Assembly (NCBI GenBank): GCA_963835955.1
Contig: CAWIHZ010000023.1
Coordinates: 124,001 to 188,000 of the forward strand
Length of the DNA: 64,000 bases
Direction of reading: 5' to 3'
DNA from: Roseiarcus sp963835955
Lineage (GTDB): Bacteria > Pseudomonadota > Alphaproteobacteria > Rhizobiales > Beijerinckiaceae
Positions within the stretch are counted from its first letter, which is position 1. Each line of letters starts with the position of its first letter. The notes under the pieces are model-generated. The model did no database searches. It was not told the DNA's origin and was given only the letters and a program-made list of their open reading frames with translations. The position numbers were made by a program, and so were the translations under genes. Shown in pieces: positions 8,842 through 18,650 of this stretch.

Positions 8842-8987
8842 CGATGCTCGTCGCCGCGGCGGCGGCGTCGAAGCGACTGCGTTTTCGAGCGACAAGAAGC
8901 TCGAGATCCCCGGAAAGAAGCGCGACAACGCTTCGGCGCTGCAGGCCTGCAGGAATTGGACGATCTCGACGACACCAGGCGGGGCAG

Positions 8988-9417
8988 GTGATCCTGGCCG
9001 ACGTCAATGTTCTGATTTACGCGTTCCGTCGGGATTCCCGAGCGGCATTCGATTTGCAAGCCCTGGCTCGACGAAGTCGTTCGTGGCGACGCGCAGTTCG
9101 GCGTCTCTCCGCTGACGCTGAGCGCGGTGGCGCGGATCGTGAGCAACCCGCGCATCTTCGTCCACCCAAGCCCGATCGAGGAAGCTTTCGCCTATTGCGA
9201 CAATCTTCTGCATCAGCCGCATTGCGAGGTCGTGCGGCCCGGCGCGCGGCACTGGACGATATTCACGCGGCTCTGCGTCCAATCGGGCGCTCGCGGGCCG
9301 ATTGTGGCCGACGCCTGGTTCGCCGCGCTTGCGATCGAGCGCGGCTGCACATGGATCACCTACGATCACGACTATGCCCGCTTTCGGCAATTGGACTGGC
9401 GGGAGCCGGACCTGTGA
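8988..9417 (+). pseudogene. VapC-type PIN-domain toxin broken by a frameshift
   Basis: From GTG 8988 the frame reads VILADVNVLIYAFRRDS, a perfect PIN N-terminus with the first catalytic Asp. Near 9037-9042 a one-base shift is needed to continue as KPWLDEVVRGDAQFGVS, then SAVARIVSNPRIF and the acidic C-terminal motif GPIVADAWFAALAIERG with TYDHDY, ending at 9417. All expected PIN motifs are present, so the gene is intact except for the shift. PIN toxins of this type cleave RNA. The 150 bases upstream (8842-8987) may hold a decayed antitoxin, but I cannot recognise one. Confidence 0.78.
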
Positions 9418-9547
9418 GCCCGGGCGACGCTTATTGCGGCCCAAAGTCCTCTGGCGTGGACGCGGAAGGCGCGGCCGCGATCATCTTCCGCGCCGCCGTC
9501 AACGCCGCCGCCAAGATCGTCGCTCACTTCAGGGTGAAAAAAATTCT

Positions 9548-12055
9548 CTATAGCGCCGCCGCCGGCGCGTCAGGCCTGTTCACCGACAATCGCGCATCCG
9601 CGATCTGATTGATTTTGAAACGCACATCGTCGTTGTCGCGCATGAAGCGATCGAAGTCGGCCTTGCGCAGCGCCAGCAGCCGGCAATAGGTCAGGGCCTT
9701 CACGTCGGCCTGGCGCGGAGCTCCCGTGAGCAGGGCCATCTCGCCGAAGACGTCGCCGCTGCCAAGGGGAATGCGGCGGTCGGGAAAGATGACCTCCGCC
9801 GCCCCGGAGGCGATGAAGAACACCGCGTCTCCGCGCTCGCCCTTGCGCACGATCATCTCGTTGGGCACGGTGAAGCGAGGCCGCAGCAGCTTCTGCACAC
9901 TGTCCAGCTGCCGGTCGTCGAGGCCAGCGAACAGGTCCAGGCGCGCGACGAGACGGCGGGTGTCGAGACCCATGTCGAAGCGCGGCCGAGCCTCGGCGTC
10001 CTGAGCCTCTGCGACGTTGCTCGTGAGATCCCGGTAGACCTCGGAAGCGATCAGCCCTTCCTCGTACAGCGCCTGGTAGCGCCCCATTTCGCGGCGCAAG
10101 GCGGATTGGCGCAAGATCCTCGCTTCGAGCGCGGCGGCGTAATCCGGATATTGGCGGCGCAGCGCGTCGAGCGCGGACTTGGTCTGCTCGAGGCGAGCCT
10201 TGAGAACGCCGTCGATGAGCGCGCCGATGCGCTCCCCGAAGATCGAGCGCGAGCGTTTGGCGGCGCCGCCGGCGAGCTCCTGGATCAGCAGCCGCGTCAC
10301 CAGCAGGGTTTCGAACCGGTCGCCGAGACGATCCGCGAGAAACCGGCGGACGCCGAAGCGCCGATAGAAGAAATAGGCGATCCGGAACGAAAGCGGAAAG
10401 GCGAGCGCCGCCTCGGCGGCGCGTTTGTAGCCAAGTCGCCCTCCGCTCCTTGCCCGCTCGACAAGGGCTTCCGCATTGCGCATCAACCCCTGCAATGCGG
10501 CGGGCGAGGCGGCCCGTCGCGCCAGCGTCTCGAGGACCAGCATCCGCTCCTGGTTTCCGAGCGCGACCAGCGCGATCGTCAGCCGCTCGCGCTCGGTCAG
10601 TTCGTCCTCTTCGGCCGCGTCGCGAACGCCGGCCGCCTTCGTCCAGGCCTCATAGGGCGCCAGCGCGCTCGCAACCGCGGCCGGATGCAGATCGAAGTCC
10701 CGAGCGGTCTTGGCGATCATCTCGCTCGTGTCGGCATAGGACAGCTCGAGCACGCGGTCTCGCAACAGCTGATCGATCGGCGACAGGCGATCGAGCCCGA
10801 GCAGATGAATGACCGCCCGCAGGGTTGGGCCATTGACAAGCAGCGTGAACATCACAAGGCCGGTCGCGAGCACCGCGACGAAGTGACGCACCTGGTCAGG
10901 CAACGCGGGATTCTCAGTGACCGAGAGCGCCAGCACCAGCGTCAGCGCCCCCCTGAGCCCGCCCCAGGCGATCGCGAGTTTGTACTCGGTGCTGATCGGC
11001 TGGGTCAGTCTGGCCAAGCTCAGCATCGGCAACAGCAGGAACAGCACCGCCAGGCGGGCGCCGAACGCCGCCGCGATAAGGACCGCCACCAAGGCCAAGT
11101 CGCGGAAATGTACGTCGAACAGCAGTCTTGGAATCAGGATCGAGGCCAGCAGGAACACCAGCGAGTGCCCCCAAAATGCTATCTGCTCCCAGAGATCGGT
11201 GAGGAACGTCCAGTTGTAAGGCGCGATGCGGGTCCGTCCAAAGGCGCTGACCGTCATGCCGGCCGCCAGGACGGCCACCACTCCGGAGACGTGCATGGCG
11301 CGCTCGGCCGCGATGAAGGTCAGATAGGCGAGGGCGACTGTCAGCGTCCCTTCGGCCAGCCGGTCGTCACGCGTCCACGGTATGATTTGCAGGAAAGCGC
11401 GGCCGGCCAGCGCTCCAAGCGCGGCGCCGCCGAGGAAGGAGCGGACGAACTCGATGGCGGCGTTTGCGACGTCGGGCTGGCGTCCTGAGACGATGATCCC
11501 GAGCAGGACCGCATAGAGCACGAACGCAGCCGCGTCGTTGAGAAGCGCTTCCCCCTCCACGAGCCGGGTCAGACGGCCGGGGGTTCCGACCTCGCGGAAG
11601 ATCGCGATCACCGCGGCAGGGTCGGTCGTCGAGACCACCGCGCCTAGCAGCAGGCAGACGACGAGCGGCAACCCGGCGAACGGCCAAAGCGCCACGCCAA
11701 CGACCGCGGCGGTGACGACCGTCGCGATGACCGCGAGCATCAGGATCGGCGCCGCATCCTCCAGAATGCGGCGTACGTCGCTCGTGAACGCCGCTTCGAA
11801 GATCAGCAACGGCAGGAATACGTAGATGAACGTTTCGGAACCCAGGGGCAGATCGGCGAACAGCCTGGCGATCTCGCCGAATCGCGGCGAGAGCGGCGTG
11901 TGCAAAAGAACGGCCGAAACCGCGCCGATCGTCCCTCCGATCACGGCGAGGAGGACCACCGGCGCCAATTTCAGCCGCCCGGCGAGCGGCTGGCTCAGGG
12001 CCACAACGACCAGCAAGGTCGCGAAAACGGCCAGAACGAGGACGACATCGAGCAT
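9548..12055 (-). CDS. Na+/H+ antiporter (CPA1/NhaP type) with C-terminal cyclic-nucleotide-binding domain
   Basis: 835 residues from ATG 12055; an in-frame GTG at 12085 would add ten. Residues about 1-410 hold around 12 membrane segments with the Na/H exchanger signature TTDPAAVIAIFREVGTP and the ND pair in EGEALLNDAAAFVLY. A hydrophilic region with helices follows. Residues about 710-820 form a CNMP-binding domain: LFAGLDDRQLDSVQKLLRP, IVRKGERGDAVFFIASG and the cassette GSGDVFGEMALLTGAPRQAD. The protein probably exchanges Na+ or K+ for H+ across the inner membrane under nucleotide control; the ligand and even the ability to bind one are inferred. It stands alone on the minus strand. Confidence 0.9.
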   Translation of the reverse strand: MLDVVLVLAVFATLLVVVALSQPLAGRLKLAPVVLLAVIGGTIGAVSAVLLHTPLSPRFGEIARLFADLPLGSETFIYVFLPLLIFEAAFTSDVRRILEDAAPILMLAVIATVVTAAVVGVALWPFAGLPLVVCLLLGAVVSTTDPAAVIAIFREVGTPGRLTRLVEGEALLNDAAAFVLYAVLLGIIVSGRQPDVANAAIEFVRSFLGGAALGALAGRAFLQIIPWTRDDRLAEGTLTVALAYLTFIAAERAMHVSGVVAVLAAGMTVSAFGRTRIAPYNWTFLTDLWEQIAFWGHSLVFLLASILIPRLLFDVHFRDLALVAVLIAAAFGARLAVLFLLLPMLSLARLTQPISTEYKLAIAWGGLRGALTLVLALSVTENPALPDQVRHFVAVLATGLVMFTLLVNGPTLRAVIHLLGLDRLSPIDQLLRDRVLELSYADTSEMIAKTARDFDLHPAAVASALAPYEAWTKAAGVRDAAEEDELTERERLTIALVALGNQERMLVLETLARRAASPAALQGLMRNAEALVERARSGGRLGYKRAAEAALAFPLSFRIAYFFYRRFGVRRFLADRLGDRFETLLVTRLLIQELAGGAAKRSRSIFGERIGALIDGVLKARLEQTKSALDALRRQYPDYAAALEARILRQSALRREMGRYQALYEEGLIASEVYRDLTSNVAEAQDAEARPRFDMGLDTRRLVARLDLFAGLDDRQLDSVQKLLRPRFTVPNEMIVRKGERGDAVFFIASGAAEVIFPDRRIPLGSGDVFGEMALLTGAPRQADVKALTYCRLLALRKADFDRFMRDNDDVRFKINQIADARLSVNRPDAPAAAL

Positions 12056-12085
12056 GGCTGCGTAGTCCGTACGGCGCCCGATCAC

Positions 12086-12465
12086 GCGAGAACGGTGCGA
12101 TTATCCGAGCATCGCCCAATAAAAATACCGAGATCCGCCCAATAACAGCCCCATGACGGTTGAGCTTGTCGACGTTGACGGACTTTGGCAAGCTCGTCAC
12201 TTCGGGCAGCCAGGCGGATCCTGGCCAGGGCGATCCGCCGTGTCGGTCGCCCTCGCTTAACCGATCCTTTGTCACAAAGACGCTCATCTCCATTGGCTAT
12301 TCACGAGGCAAAGGAACCCCCGCTGTACGGTCAGCGTGACAGACGGCGGCCACTTTCCGCGATCGCCCGCCAGGCCCTTGGCGGCGCTTGTGAAGTCGTG
12401 GGGCCGGCGCAAAAAGAAAGACCGCGCGAGCGCGGTCTTTCGCGAGTTTGATTTCCGACGCGCGC
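12086..12465. other. Intergenic stretch with one terminator
   Basis: No credible gene is seen in these 380 bases between two minus-strand genes. The only clear element is the terminator at 12411-12440. The remainder presumably holds the promoter of the antiporter gene, but no convincing -35/-10 pair is evident. Confidence 0.6.
12411..12440 (-). terminator. Rho-independent terminator of the GDSL esterase gene
   Basis: A perfect 10-base inverted repeat (AAAGACCGCG and CGCGGTCTTT, four-base loop) sits 25 bases past the stop of the minus-strand esterase. On that strand it is followed by a T-rich run (TCTTTCTTTTTG). This is a classical intrinsic terminator. Confidence 0.88.
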
Positions 12466-13473
12466 TTACGCGGAGACGATCGAGGGATCGCGGTTGCGCG
12501 AGCGGCGAAAGGCGGCGAAGCCCAAACCTGCGAATCCGATCAGCATCATCGCCCAGGTCGACGGTTCGGGGGTCGTGAGCGCATAGGCGTAACCGGCCGT
12601 AATTAGATGCCCGGCGGCGGTCGGGTGGACCCCGTCCCAGAACAGATAGGTGTTCTGGACGCCAGGATCGGTCGAGCAGGGCGTGCCGGTGGAGGCGTTC
12701 AGGCACGGATCGGTGACGTTGGCGAAGCCGTAAGTGGACGGATCGCTCACGACGCCGCCCAGCAGATCATAAGTGTCGAGGTTGAACACTTTGAGTCCGT
12801 TGTTCTCCAGCGGCGCGAGAGCGCCTAGCACCGCCGCGTTGAAGTTTTGCGCGAGCTGGTCCGCCAATGCCTGGACCGCCAGCGGCTGGGTATTGAAATC
12901 CGGGGTCAGGCCAAGCTGGGGGACGTCGTAGAACAGAAGGTTGCGCGCGCCGCCGTTATAGAGATCGGCGATCCCCGAAACGGTATTGGCGACGGCCTGC
13001 GAAACGACTGTTCCGAGTTGGATGAGATTAATGTTGCCGCTCGCCAGAGCGGAAAGTCCGTTGAGGATGTCATTGGCTCCGATGTCGAGGGTGTAGAGCG
13101 CGCCCGAAGCCGGCGTCGGAACGGCCGATTGAAACGCCACGATCTGGTCAGGCAAATCAATCGGAAGCGGATTCGCGGGGTTGATGAGGGTCGCTCCGGT
13201 CTGCGCGCCGCCGTAGGCGAAGTCCGTGCCGCCGGCGAGGCTCGGCGTCAGCGTTCCGAGGCCGAGCTGCACGGAGAGGTCTTCGACCCAGGTTAGCCCG
13301 TTGCTGAAATGGCCGTCGACGTAGGGCGGGGCGGGAACGCCGTATGCGGCATAAAGATTGCCGGCGTCGGAGAGGCTGTCGCCGAACGCGTACAGCGCCG
13401 TATAGGCCGACGCGGGCGCGCTCGCGCAGGCGAGAGACGCAGCCAAGACCGCCAGGCCGAAACGAACTTTCAT
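12466..13473 (-). CDS. Secreted GDSL/SGNH esterase with PEP-CTERM anchor
   Basis: 335 residues. A signal peptide (LAVLAASLACASAPASA) precedes the GDSL block YALYAFGDSLSDAGN-like motif (as YTALYAFGDSLSDAGN), whose Ser is the nucleophile. Block III is DIGANDIL, and block V is WDGVHPTAAGH with the catalytic Asp and His. The C-terminus, PEPSTWAMMLIGFAGLGFAA followed by an Arg-rich end, is a PEP-CTERM sorting signal, so the esterase is exported and processed by an exosortase (not in this window). GGAGGG lies before the ATG. A second PEP-CTERM gene is at 36.3 kb. Substrate unknown. Confidence 0.92.
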   Translation of the reverse strand: MKVRFGLAVLAASLACASAPASAYTALYAFGDSLSDAGNLYAAYGVPAPPYVDGHFSNGLTWVEDLSVQLGLGTLTPSLAGGTDFAYGGAQTGATLINPANPLPIDLPDQIVAFQSAVPTPASGALYTLDIGANDILNGLSALASGNINLIQLGTVVSQAVANTVSGIADLYNGGARNLLFYDVPQLGLTPDFNTQPLAVQALADQLAQNFNAAVLGALAPLENNGLKVFNLDTYDLLGGVVSDPSTYGFANVTDPCLNASTGTPCSTDPGVQNTYLFWDGVHPTAAGHLITAGYAYALTTPEPSTWAMMLIGFAGLGFAAFRRSRNRDPSIVSA

Positions 13474-13583
13474 TATTTATCCCTCCCGCTCCAGTCAAAA
13501 GACCGTAACCGTTGCGGCCGGATTCGGCAAGTTCCTCAATTCCTTTGGGTCATTTCGACGCCGACGCTGCGTCGCCGGGCGAT

Positions 13584-15383
13584 CTACGCCGCGTCGCGCG
13601 GGAACTGCGTCTGGGCGATCAGGCTGTAGGTATGGCCCTGCGCCAGCAGTTCGGCGTGGCGGCCGCGCTCGACGATCCGGCCACGATCGATGACGCAGAT
13701 TTCGTCGGCCTGGGCGACCGTCGACAGGCGGTGGGCGATGACGATGGTCGTGCGGCCCTCGCACAGCGTGCGCAAGGCCTTCTGGATCGCCTGTTCGGAT
13801 TCGGAATCGAGCGCCGAGGTCGCCTCGTCGAGCAGGATGATCGGCGCGTCCTTGAGGAAGGCGCGGGCGATCGCGATGCGCTGGCGCTGGCCGCCGGAAA
13901 GCTGCATGCCGTGCTCGCCGCAGGGCGCGTCATAACCATGCTCGAAGCCCATGATGAAGTCGTGCGCGTAAGCCGCCCTGGCGGCGGCGACGATCTCTTC
14001 GTCGCTCGCGCCGGGGCGGCCCATGGCGATGTTTTCGCGCACCGAGCCTTTGAACAGGAAATTCTCCTGGGCGACATAGGCGATCTGCCGGCGCAGCAAT
14101 TCGCGCGTGACGGTCGCGGTGTCGACGCCGTCGAACAGGATCTGGCCGGAGCCGACGTCGTAAAGACGCAGGATGAGGTTCATCACCGTCGACTTGCCGC
14201 CGCCTGAGCGGCCGACCAGCGCCGTCGTCCTGCCGGCCTCGGCGACGAAGCTGATGGAATGCAGCACCGTCTCCCCGGCGCGATAGCCGAACACCACGTC
14301 GCGAAACTCAATTCTGCCGTTCGTGATCTTGAGTTCGCGGCTCAGCGGCGGGTCTTCCTCGAAATCGCGCTCGTCGAGGAAGTCGTAGAGCATGCTGACG
14401 CCGAACAGGGCGGAGGACAGATCGACATGGAGCCGCGCCACCCGCTTCATCGGCTCGTAGAGCATGATCACGGAGGTGATGAAGGAAAAGAGGCCCCCGG
14501 GCGGGTTGCCGCGGATGATGACGGTATAGCCGCTGTAGAGCACGACCGCGGCGATCGCAAAGCCCCCGAGGCTCTCCATGATCGGGCTGGTGCGCGAACT
14601 GACCCGCGCGAGCTTGTTGGCCGCCGTCCGGAAGCTTTCGATCGCCCTGGCCTGCCGGTCGCGCATGAAGCCCTCGAGCGTGAAGGCTTTGACGATGCGG
14701 ATGCCCTGCGCCGTCTCCTGCAGCGACTCCATCATCTGCATCGCGCCCTGGAACTCGCTCGCCATGATCTTGCGCACCCGCAGCCCGATCTTGCGCACGC
14801 CGACCGCGGCGAGCGGAACGAACATCAGCGCCAGCAGCGAGAGCAGGGGATCCTGCGACACCATCACGATCACGAGCCCGACAATCGTCAACGTGTCGCG
14901 GGAGAGCGTGGTGATGAGAAGGTTCAGCACGCTGCTGGCCGACTGGGCGATGAAGGCCTGGCGGGCCATGAATTCCGACGAATGCGCGCGGCTGTAGTAG
15001 CTGACCTTCATCTTCAGCATCTGGTCGAAGATGCGTCTCTGGATATCGGCGACGATGCTGTTGCCGACCCGGGACAGGATCACCTGCTGGCCGTAGGTCG
15101 CCGCGCCCTTGACCGTATAAATGGCGACGATCGCCGCTGTAATCTCCCAAACCGCCTTCAGATTTCGGCCAACGAAGATCTTGTCGACGATCTTGCCGAT
15201 GATCCAGGCCGAGAGCGAGGTGGTCAGCGCGATCAGGCCCATCATCGCGAAAGCGAAGACGTAGCCCTTCCAGTGCCTGGCCCCCTGATCGGTCAGGAGC
15301 CGGCGCAAAACCGCGTTCGAGGGCGACCTGAGAACGGAGACGATGCGTTCGCGGGCTTCGCGCCAGAGTGACAATAGTTCCAT
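13584..15383 (-). CDS. ABC exporter of the MsbA/lipid-A type (fused permease-ATPase)
   Basis: 599 residues from the ATG at 15383 (MELLSLWREA); an ATG at 15443 in the same frame would add 20. Six membrane segments lie at about 35-330. The ATPase has Walker A GRSGGGKST at about residue 390, signature LSGGQRQRIAIARA, Walker B IILLDEATSALD and the H-loop IAHRLSTV. The domain order (membrane then ATPase) and size are those of MsbA, which flips lipid A core from the inner to the outer leaflet of the inner membrane. Related half-transporters also export lipids, peptides or drugs, so the substrate is inferred. It is followed on the strand by the esterase after 110 bases. Confidence 0.9.
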   Translation of the reverse strand: MELLSLWREARERIVSVLRSPSNAVLRRLLTDQGARHWKGYVFAFAMMGLIALTTSLSAWIIGKIVDKIFVGRNLKAVWEITAAIVAIYTVKGAATYGQQVILSRVGNSIVADIQRRIFDQMLKMKVSYYSRAHSSEFMARQAFIAQSASSVLNLLITTLSRDTLTIVGLVIVMVSQDPLLSLLALMFVPLAAVGVRKIGLRVRKIMASEFQGAMQMMESLQETAQGIRIVKAFTLEGFMRDRQARAIESFRTAANKLARVSSRTSPIMESLGGFAIAAVVLYSGYTVIIRGNPPGGLFSFITSVIMLYEPMKRVARLHVDLSSALFGVSMLYDFLDERDFEEDPPLSRELKITNGRIEFRDVVFGYRAGETVLHSISFVAEAGRTTALVGRSGGGKSTVMNLILRLYDVGSGQILFDGVDTATVTRELLRRQIAYVAQENFLFKGSVRENIAMGRPGASDEEIVAAARAAYAHDFIMGFEHGYDAPCGEHGMQLSGGQRQRIAIARAFLKDAPIILLDEATSALDSESEQAIQKALRTLCEGRTTIVIAHRLSTVAQADEICVIDRGRIVERGRHAELLAQGHTYSLIAQTQFPRDAA

Positions 15384-15510
15384 CCTTCGCAGCGCCTGTC
15401 CTTCGACGCGCGTTTCACTCCGCCGGCGGCGATCCCGCCCCATCGTACTGCGTCTCTTATCATTCGTGGCGCTTTTATGGAAATGGCGCGCCGAGGCGCG
15501 GCGTCCCGCC

Positions 15511-16362
15511 TTATTTGCCGGAAGCCTTCTCCTCCTTGACGACGGCGGCATGATAGCGGCGCTGGATGTCGGCGAGGTTGACCGACGGCGCAGGGAAGGC
15601 GAGGCGCAGATCGGCCATGGTCTCCACCATGACCTGCGACACCGCGAGATTACGAAACCACTTGTGGTTCGAGGGGATCACATACCACGGCGCCTCCTTT
15701 GTGCTGGTGGCGCGGATCGCGTCCTCGAACGCCTCGATATAGTCGTCCCACAAGGCCCGCTCGGTATAATCGGATTCGCTGATCTTCCAGTTGCGCTGAG
15801 GGTCGTCGAGGCGCTGGGCGAAGCGCGCGAGCTGTTCCTCCTTGCTGATATGGAGGAAGAATTTGAGAATCGTGGTTCCGTTTTCGGCCAGCAGGGCCTC
15901 GAAGTCGCGAATGCGCTGATAGCGGGCGGTCCAGGTCGCCTTGTCGATCATCTTGTGGACGCGCGTGATCAGCACGTCCTCGTAGTGCGAGCGGTTGAAG
16001 ATCGCGATCTCCCCGCGGCCCGGAGCATGGGGATGGACGCGCCAGAGGAAGTCGTGGGCGAGTTCGGAGGCGGTCGGGACCTTGAAAGGGGTGACGTTCG
16101 CGCCCTGCGGATTGAGGCAGCCGAACACATGTCTGATCGTGCCGTCCTTGCCGCCGGCGTCGAGCGCCTGCAGGACGATAAGGATCGAGTGCTTGTGTTC
16201 GGCGTAGAGCAAGACCTGCTCGCGTTCGAGCCTCCCGCGGTAGGTCTCGATCTCTTCCCGCGCCGCGGCTTCCGATTGATGTTTGCCCTTGTAGCCCGGA
16301 TCGAGTTTTTTCAATTTCGGCTTGTCGCCTGGGTCGACCACGAATTTCTTGCGATAGTCCAT
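15511..16362 (-). CDS. ppk2: Polyphosphate kinase 2 family nucleotide phosphotransferase
   Basis: 283 residues, the single-domain PPK2 length. A Walker A-like loop QALDAGGKDGTIRHVF is at about residue 67, and later FNRSHYEDVLITRVHK and the lid region KISESDYTERALWDDYIEAF are family signatures. Enzymes of this family phosphorylate nucleotides (AMP, ADP or GDP) from polyphosphate, or the reverse; the class is not decided here. The gene lies upstream of the ABC exporter on the same strand, and its stop is 128 bases from that gene's start. It is divergent from the SulP gene. Confidence 0.92.
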   Translation of the reverse strand: MDYRKKFVVDPGDKPKLKKLDPGYKGKHQSEAAAREEIETYRGRLEREQVLLYAEHKHSILIVLQALDAGGKDGTIRHVFGCLNPQGANVTPFKVPTASELAHDFLWRVHPHAPGRGEIAIFNRSHYEDVLITRVHKMIDKATWTARYQRIRDFEALLAENGTTILKFFLHISKEEQLARFAQRLDDPQRNWKISESDYTERALWDDYIEAFEDAIRATSTKEAPWYVIPSNHKWFRNLAVSQVMVETMADLRLAFPAPSVNLADIQRRYHAAVVKEEKASGK

Positions 16363-16594
16363 GATTCAATTCCTCGTCGCCGCCTTGACCTGCACTCGAT
16401 TGGACCGCGAACGGCGCGCGGCGCCGGGTTGCGGCGCGCCGAGGTCGGAGTCGCCTTCGTCGCCCGACATGCAAGGTCGCGGCAGGTCGTCGCCCGGCGA
16501 TTGTGATGATAAAACGACGGCCGAATCAACTCGCTTGCCAAGGGAATGAAGGCGGGGCAAGCGCGCGCCGACGCGGGTGGGCAAGGGCGAGGAA

Positions 16595-18295
16595 ATGAAA
16601 TTCAAACTTCTTGGCGGCCTTCTTCCGCTCAGGCCGCGCGCGGCGCTGAAGGACGTTTTCGCCGGCCTGACGCTGGCCTCAATGAACATTCCGCAGGTGC
16701 TCGGCTACACCCGGATCGCCGGCACGCCGGTCGTGACCGGCCTTTACACGGTTCTTTTGCCGCTGGTGGGCTTCGCGCTGTTCGGCTCCTCGCGCCATCT
16801 GGTGGTGGCGGCGGATTCCGCAACGGCCGCGATCTTCTCCAGCGCGCTCTCCGAAATGGCGCCGCTCGCCAGCGCGAAATACATGGCGCTGGTCGGCATG
16901 CTGACGCTGCTGACCGCGGGCCTGTTGCTGCTGGCGCGCATCTTCAGGCTCGGCTTCCTCGCCGACTTCCTTTCCCGCACCGTCCTCACCGGATTTCTGG
17001 CCGGCGTCGGGGTTCAGGTCGGCGTCGCCATGCTCGGCGGCATGCTGGGGGTCACCGTCGCCTCGCACCGAACGCTTGTCCAGCTCTGGCAGCTCCTCAG
17101 AGGCGCGGGGGCATTCAGCGCTGAAAGCGCCGCGCTCTCGATCCTGGTGGTCGCGAGCATCCTGCTCGGCCGCAGTTTCGCGTCTCGTTTTCCAGTTTCG
17201 CTGGTCGTGGTGGTCGGGACGATCGCCGCCAGCGCCTGGTTCCATCTCGCTGACCACGGCTTCGCGGTCATCGGCCCGGTCCCCGGCGGCCTGCCGTCGC
17301 TCAAATGGCCCGAAGTGAGCTGGCGCGAGACCCTGGATCTGATCCCGGTCGCCGGGTCGTGCTTCGTCATGATCATCGCGCAAAGCGCGGCGACGTCGCG
17401 CGTCTACGCGACCATCCACAAGGAGCGAGTCGACGAGGACGCGGACATTCTGGGGCTGGCGGCCGCCAACGCCGCGGCGGCGATCAGCGGGGCCTTCGTC
17501 GTCAACGGCAGCCCGACCCAGACGGCGATGGCGAATGAGGCGGGCGCCCGCAGCCAGGTCGCCCAGCTCGCCTTCGCCGCTGTGGTGCTCGTGGTCCTGA
17601 TGTTTCTGACCGGCCCGTTGCAATATCTTCCGCGCTGCGTGCTGGCGAGCATCGTGTTCACCATCGCCGTCGGCATGATCGACCTGAAGGGCCTCGGCGC
17701 CATCCGGCGTGAAAGCCCGGGCGAATACCGTCTTGCGGTCTTCACCGCCGCGGCGGTGCCGGCGATCGGGGTCGAGCAAGGCATTCTGCTCGCGATCGTT
17801 CTCTCGCTGGTCCGGCACGTCCGTCACAGCTACCGGCCGCATACGATGGTGCTCGTGCCGGACGCTTCCGGCCGGTGGGAGCCGGCGCCGGCCGCGCCGG
17901 GAACGCAGACCGAGCCCGGCCTCATCGTCTACCGTTTCGGCGCCGACCTGTTCTACGCCAACGCCGACCGCTTCGCCGACGAGGCGCGCTCGCTCGTCGA
18001 CGCGGCGCCCGCGCCGGTTAAGCGCTTCGTCGTCGACGCCGGCGCGCTGACCGACCTCGACTACTCGGCCGCGCGCACCTTCCTCGACCTCATCCGCGAT
18101 CTCGCGGCAAAAAACGTCGTCGTGGCGTTGGGTCGGGTGGGCCCCTCGCTGCGCGCCGATCTCGACCGGCACGGCGTCGCCGCGAAAATCGGAGAAGACT
18201 GCATCTTCTCCACGCTGCACGAGGCGGTCGACGCCGCGCGGGCGGTCAGGCCGCTGGGCGACGCGGACGGGGCGAAGGCGCCGGGGGCGCGGTAG
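16595..18295 (+). CDS. SulP/SLC26-family anion transporter with STAS domain
   Basis: About 566 residues. Ten to twelve membrane segments, with the N-terminal GLTLASMNIPQVLGYTRIAG and GLYTVLLPLVGFALFGSSR, are typical of SulP transporters. A cytoplasmic STAS domain follows after about residue 430 (VYRFGADLFYANADRF ... FVVDAGALTDLDYSAARTF). Family members move sulfate, bicarbonate or other anions across the inner membrane; the substrate is not decidable. The start is uncertain: ATG 16595 has GAGG very close before it, and an in-frame GTG lies at 16577. Confidence 0.88.
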   Translation: MKFKLLGGLLPLRPRAALKDVFAGLTLASMNIPQVLGYTRIAGTPVVTGLYTVLLPLVGFALFGSSRHLVVAADSATAAIFSSALSEMAPLASAKYMALVGMLTLLTAGLLLLARIFRLGFLADFLSRTVLTGFLAGVGVQVGVAMLGGMLGVTVASHRTLVQLWQLLRGAGAFSAESAALSILVVASILLGRSFASRFPVSLVVVVGTIAASAWFHLADHGFAVIGPVPGGLPSLKWPEVSWRETLDLIPVAGSCFVMIIAQSAATSRVYATIHKERVDEDADILGLAAANAAAAISGAFVVNGSPTQTAMANEAGARSQVAQLAFAAVVLVVLMFLTGPLQYLPRCVLASIVFTIAVGMIDLKGLGAIRRESPGEYRLAVFTAAAVPAIGVEQGILLAIVLSLVRHVRHSYRPHTMVLVPDASGRWEPAPAAPGTQTEPGLIVYRFGADLFYANADRFADEARSLVDAAPAPVKRFVVDAGALTDLDYSAARTFLDLIRDLAAKNVVVALGRVGPSLRADLDRHGVAAKIGEDCIFSTLHEAVDAARAVRPLGDADGAKAPGAR

Positions 18296-18650
18296 CGGAG
18301 GCGAAGGCGGGCGAATTCAGGCGTTTGGCGCTCGGATCGCGAGACCGTTGGTGAGCGCAGGCGGCCATCGCGGACGACAGGCATGAGTGTCAGGCATGAG
18401 TGTTCTGCTGCCTTTGCGGCCGAGCCAAAAGAGGCCGCGGCCGCCTGACGCGCACACTCGTCGCCGGCGATCGAATGACGGGAATCGACGTATTGCGGAC
18501 ATACCGGATCGCGGTCCTGAAGGCGGCCGCTCTCTGGCGCAGCGGTCGATCTTCTGCGCGGCCAATTGGCCACGCGCCGACCGAAGCAAGCGCATGTGTT
18601 CCCTCGCGGATGCATGAACGAGCGAATCATGCCCGATATGGAGAGGCAAA
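18296..18650. other. Intergenic stretch with a 13-base tandem duplication
   Basis: No credible gene in 355 bases. The 13-base unit CAGGCATGAGTGT occurs twice in direct succession at 18378-18403. The final part carries GGAG eight bases before the start of the next gene. Confidence 0.6.

Noticed and set aside
10106..11488. Long plus-strand open frame of 460 codons
   Set aside because: It lies wholly antisense to the Na+/H+ antiporter, is rich in Arg/Gln, and has no domain.
16679..18220. Minus-strand open frame of 513 codons
   Set aside because: Antisense to the SulP transporter, no motif, no ribosome site.
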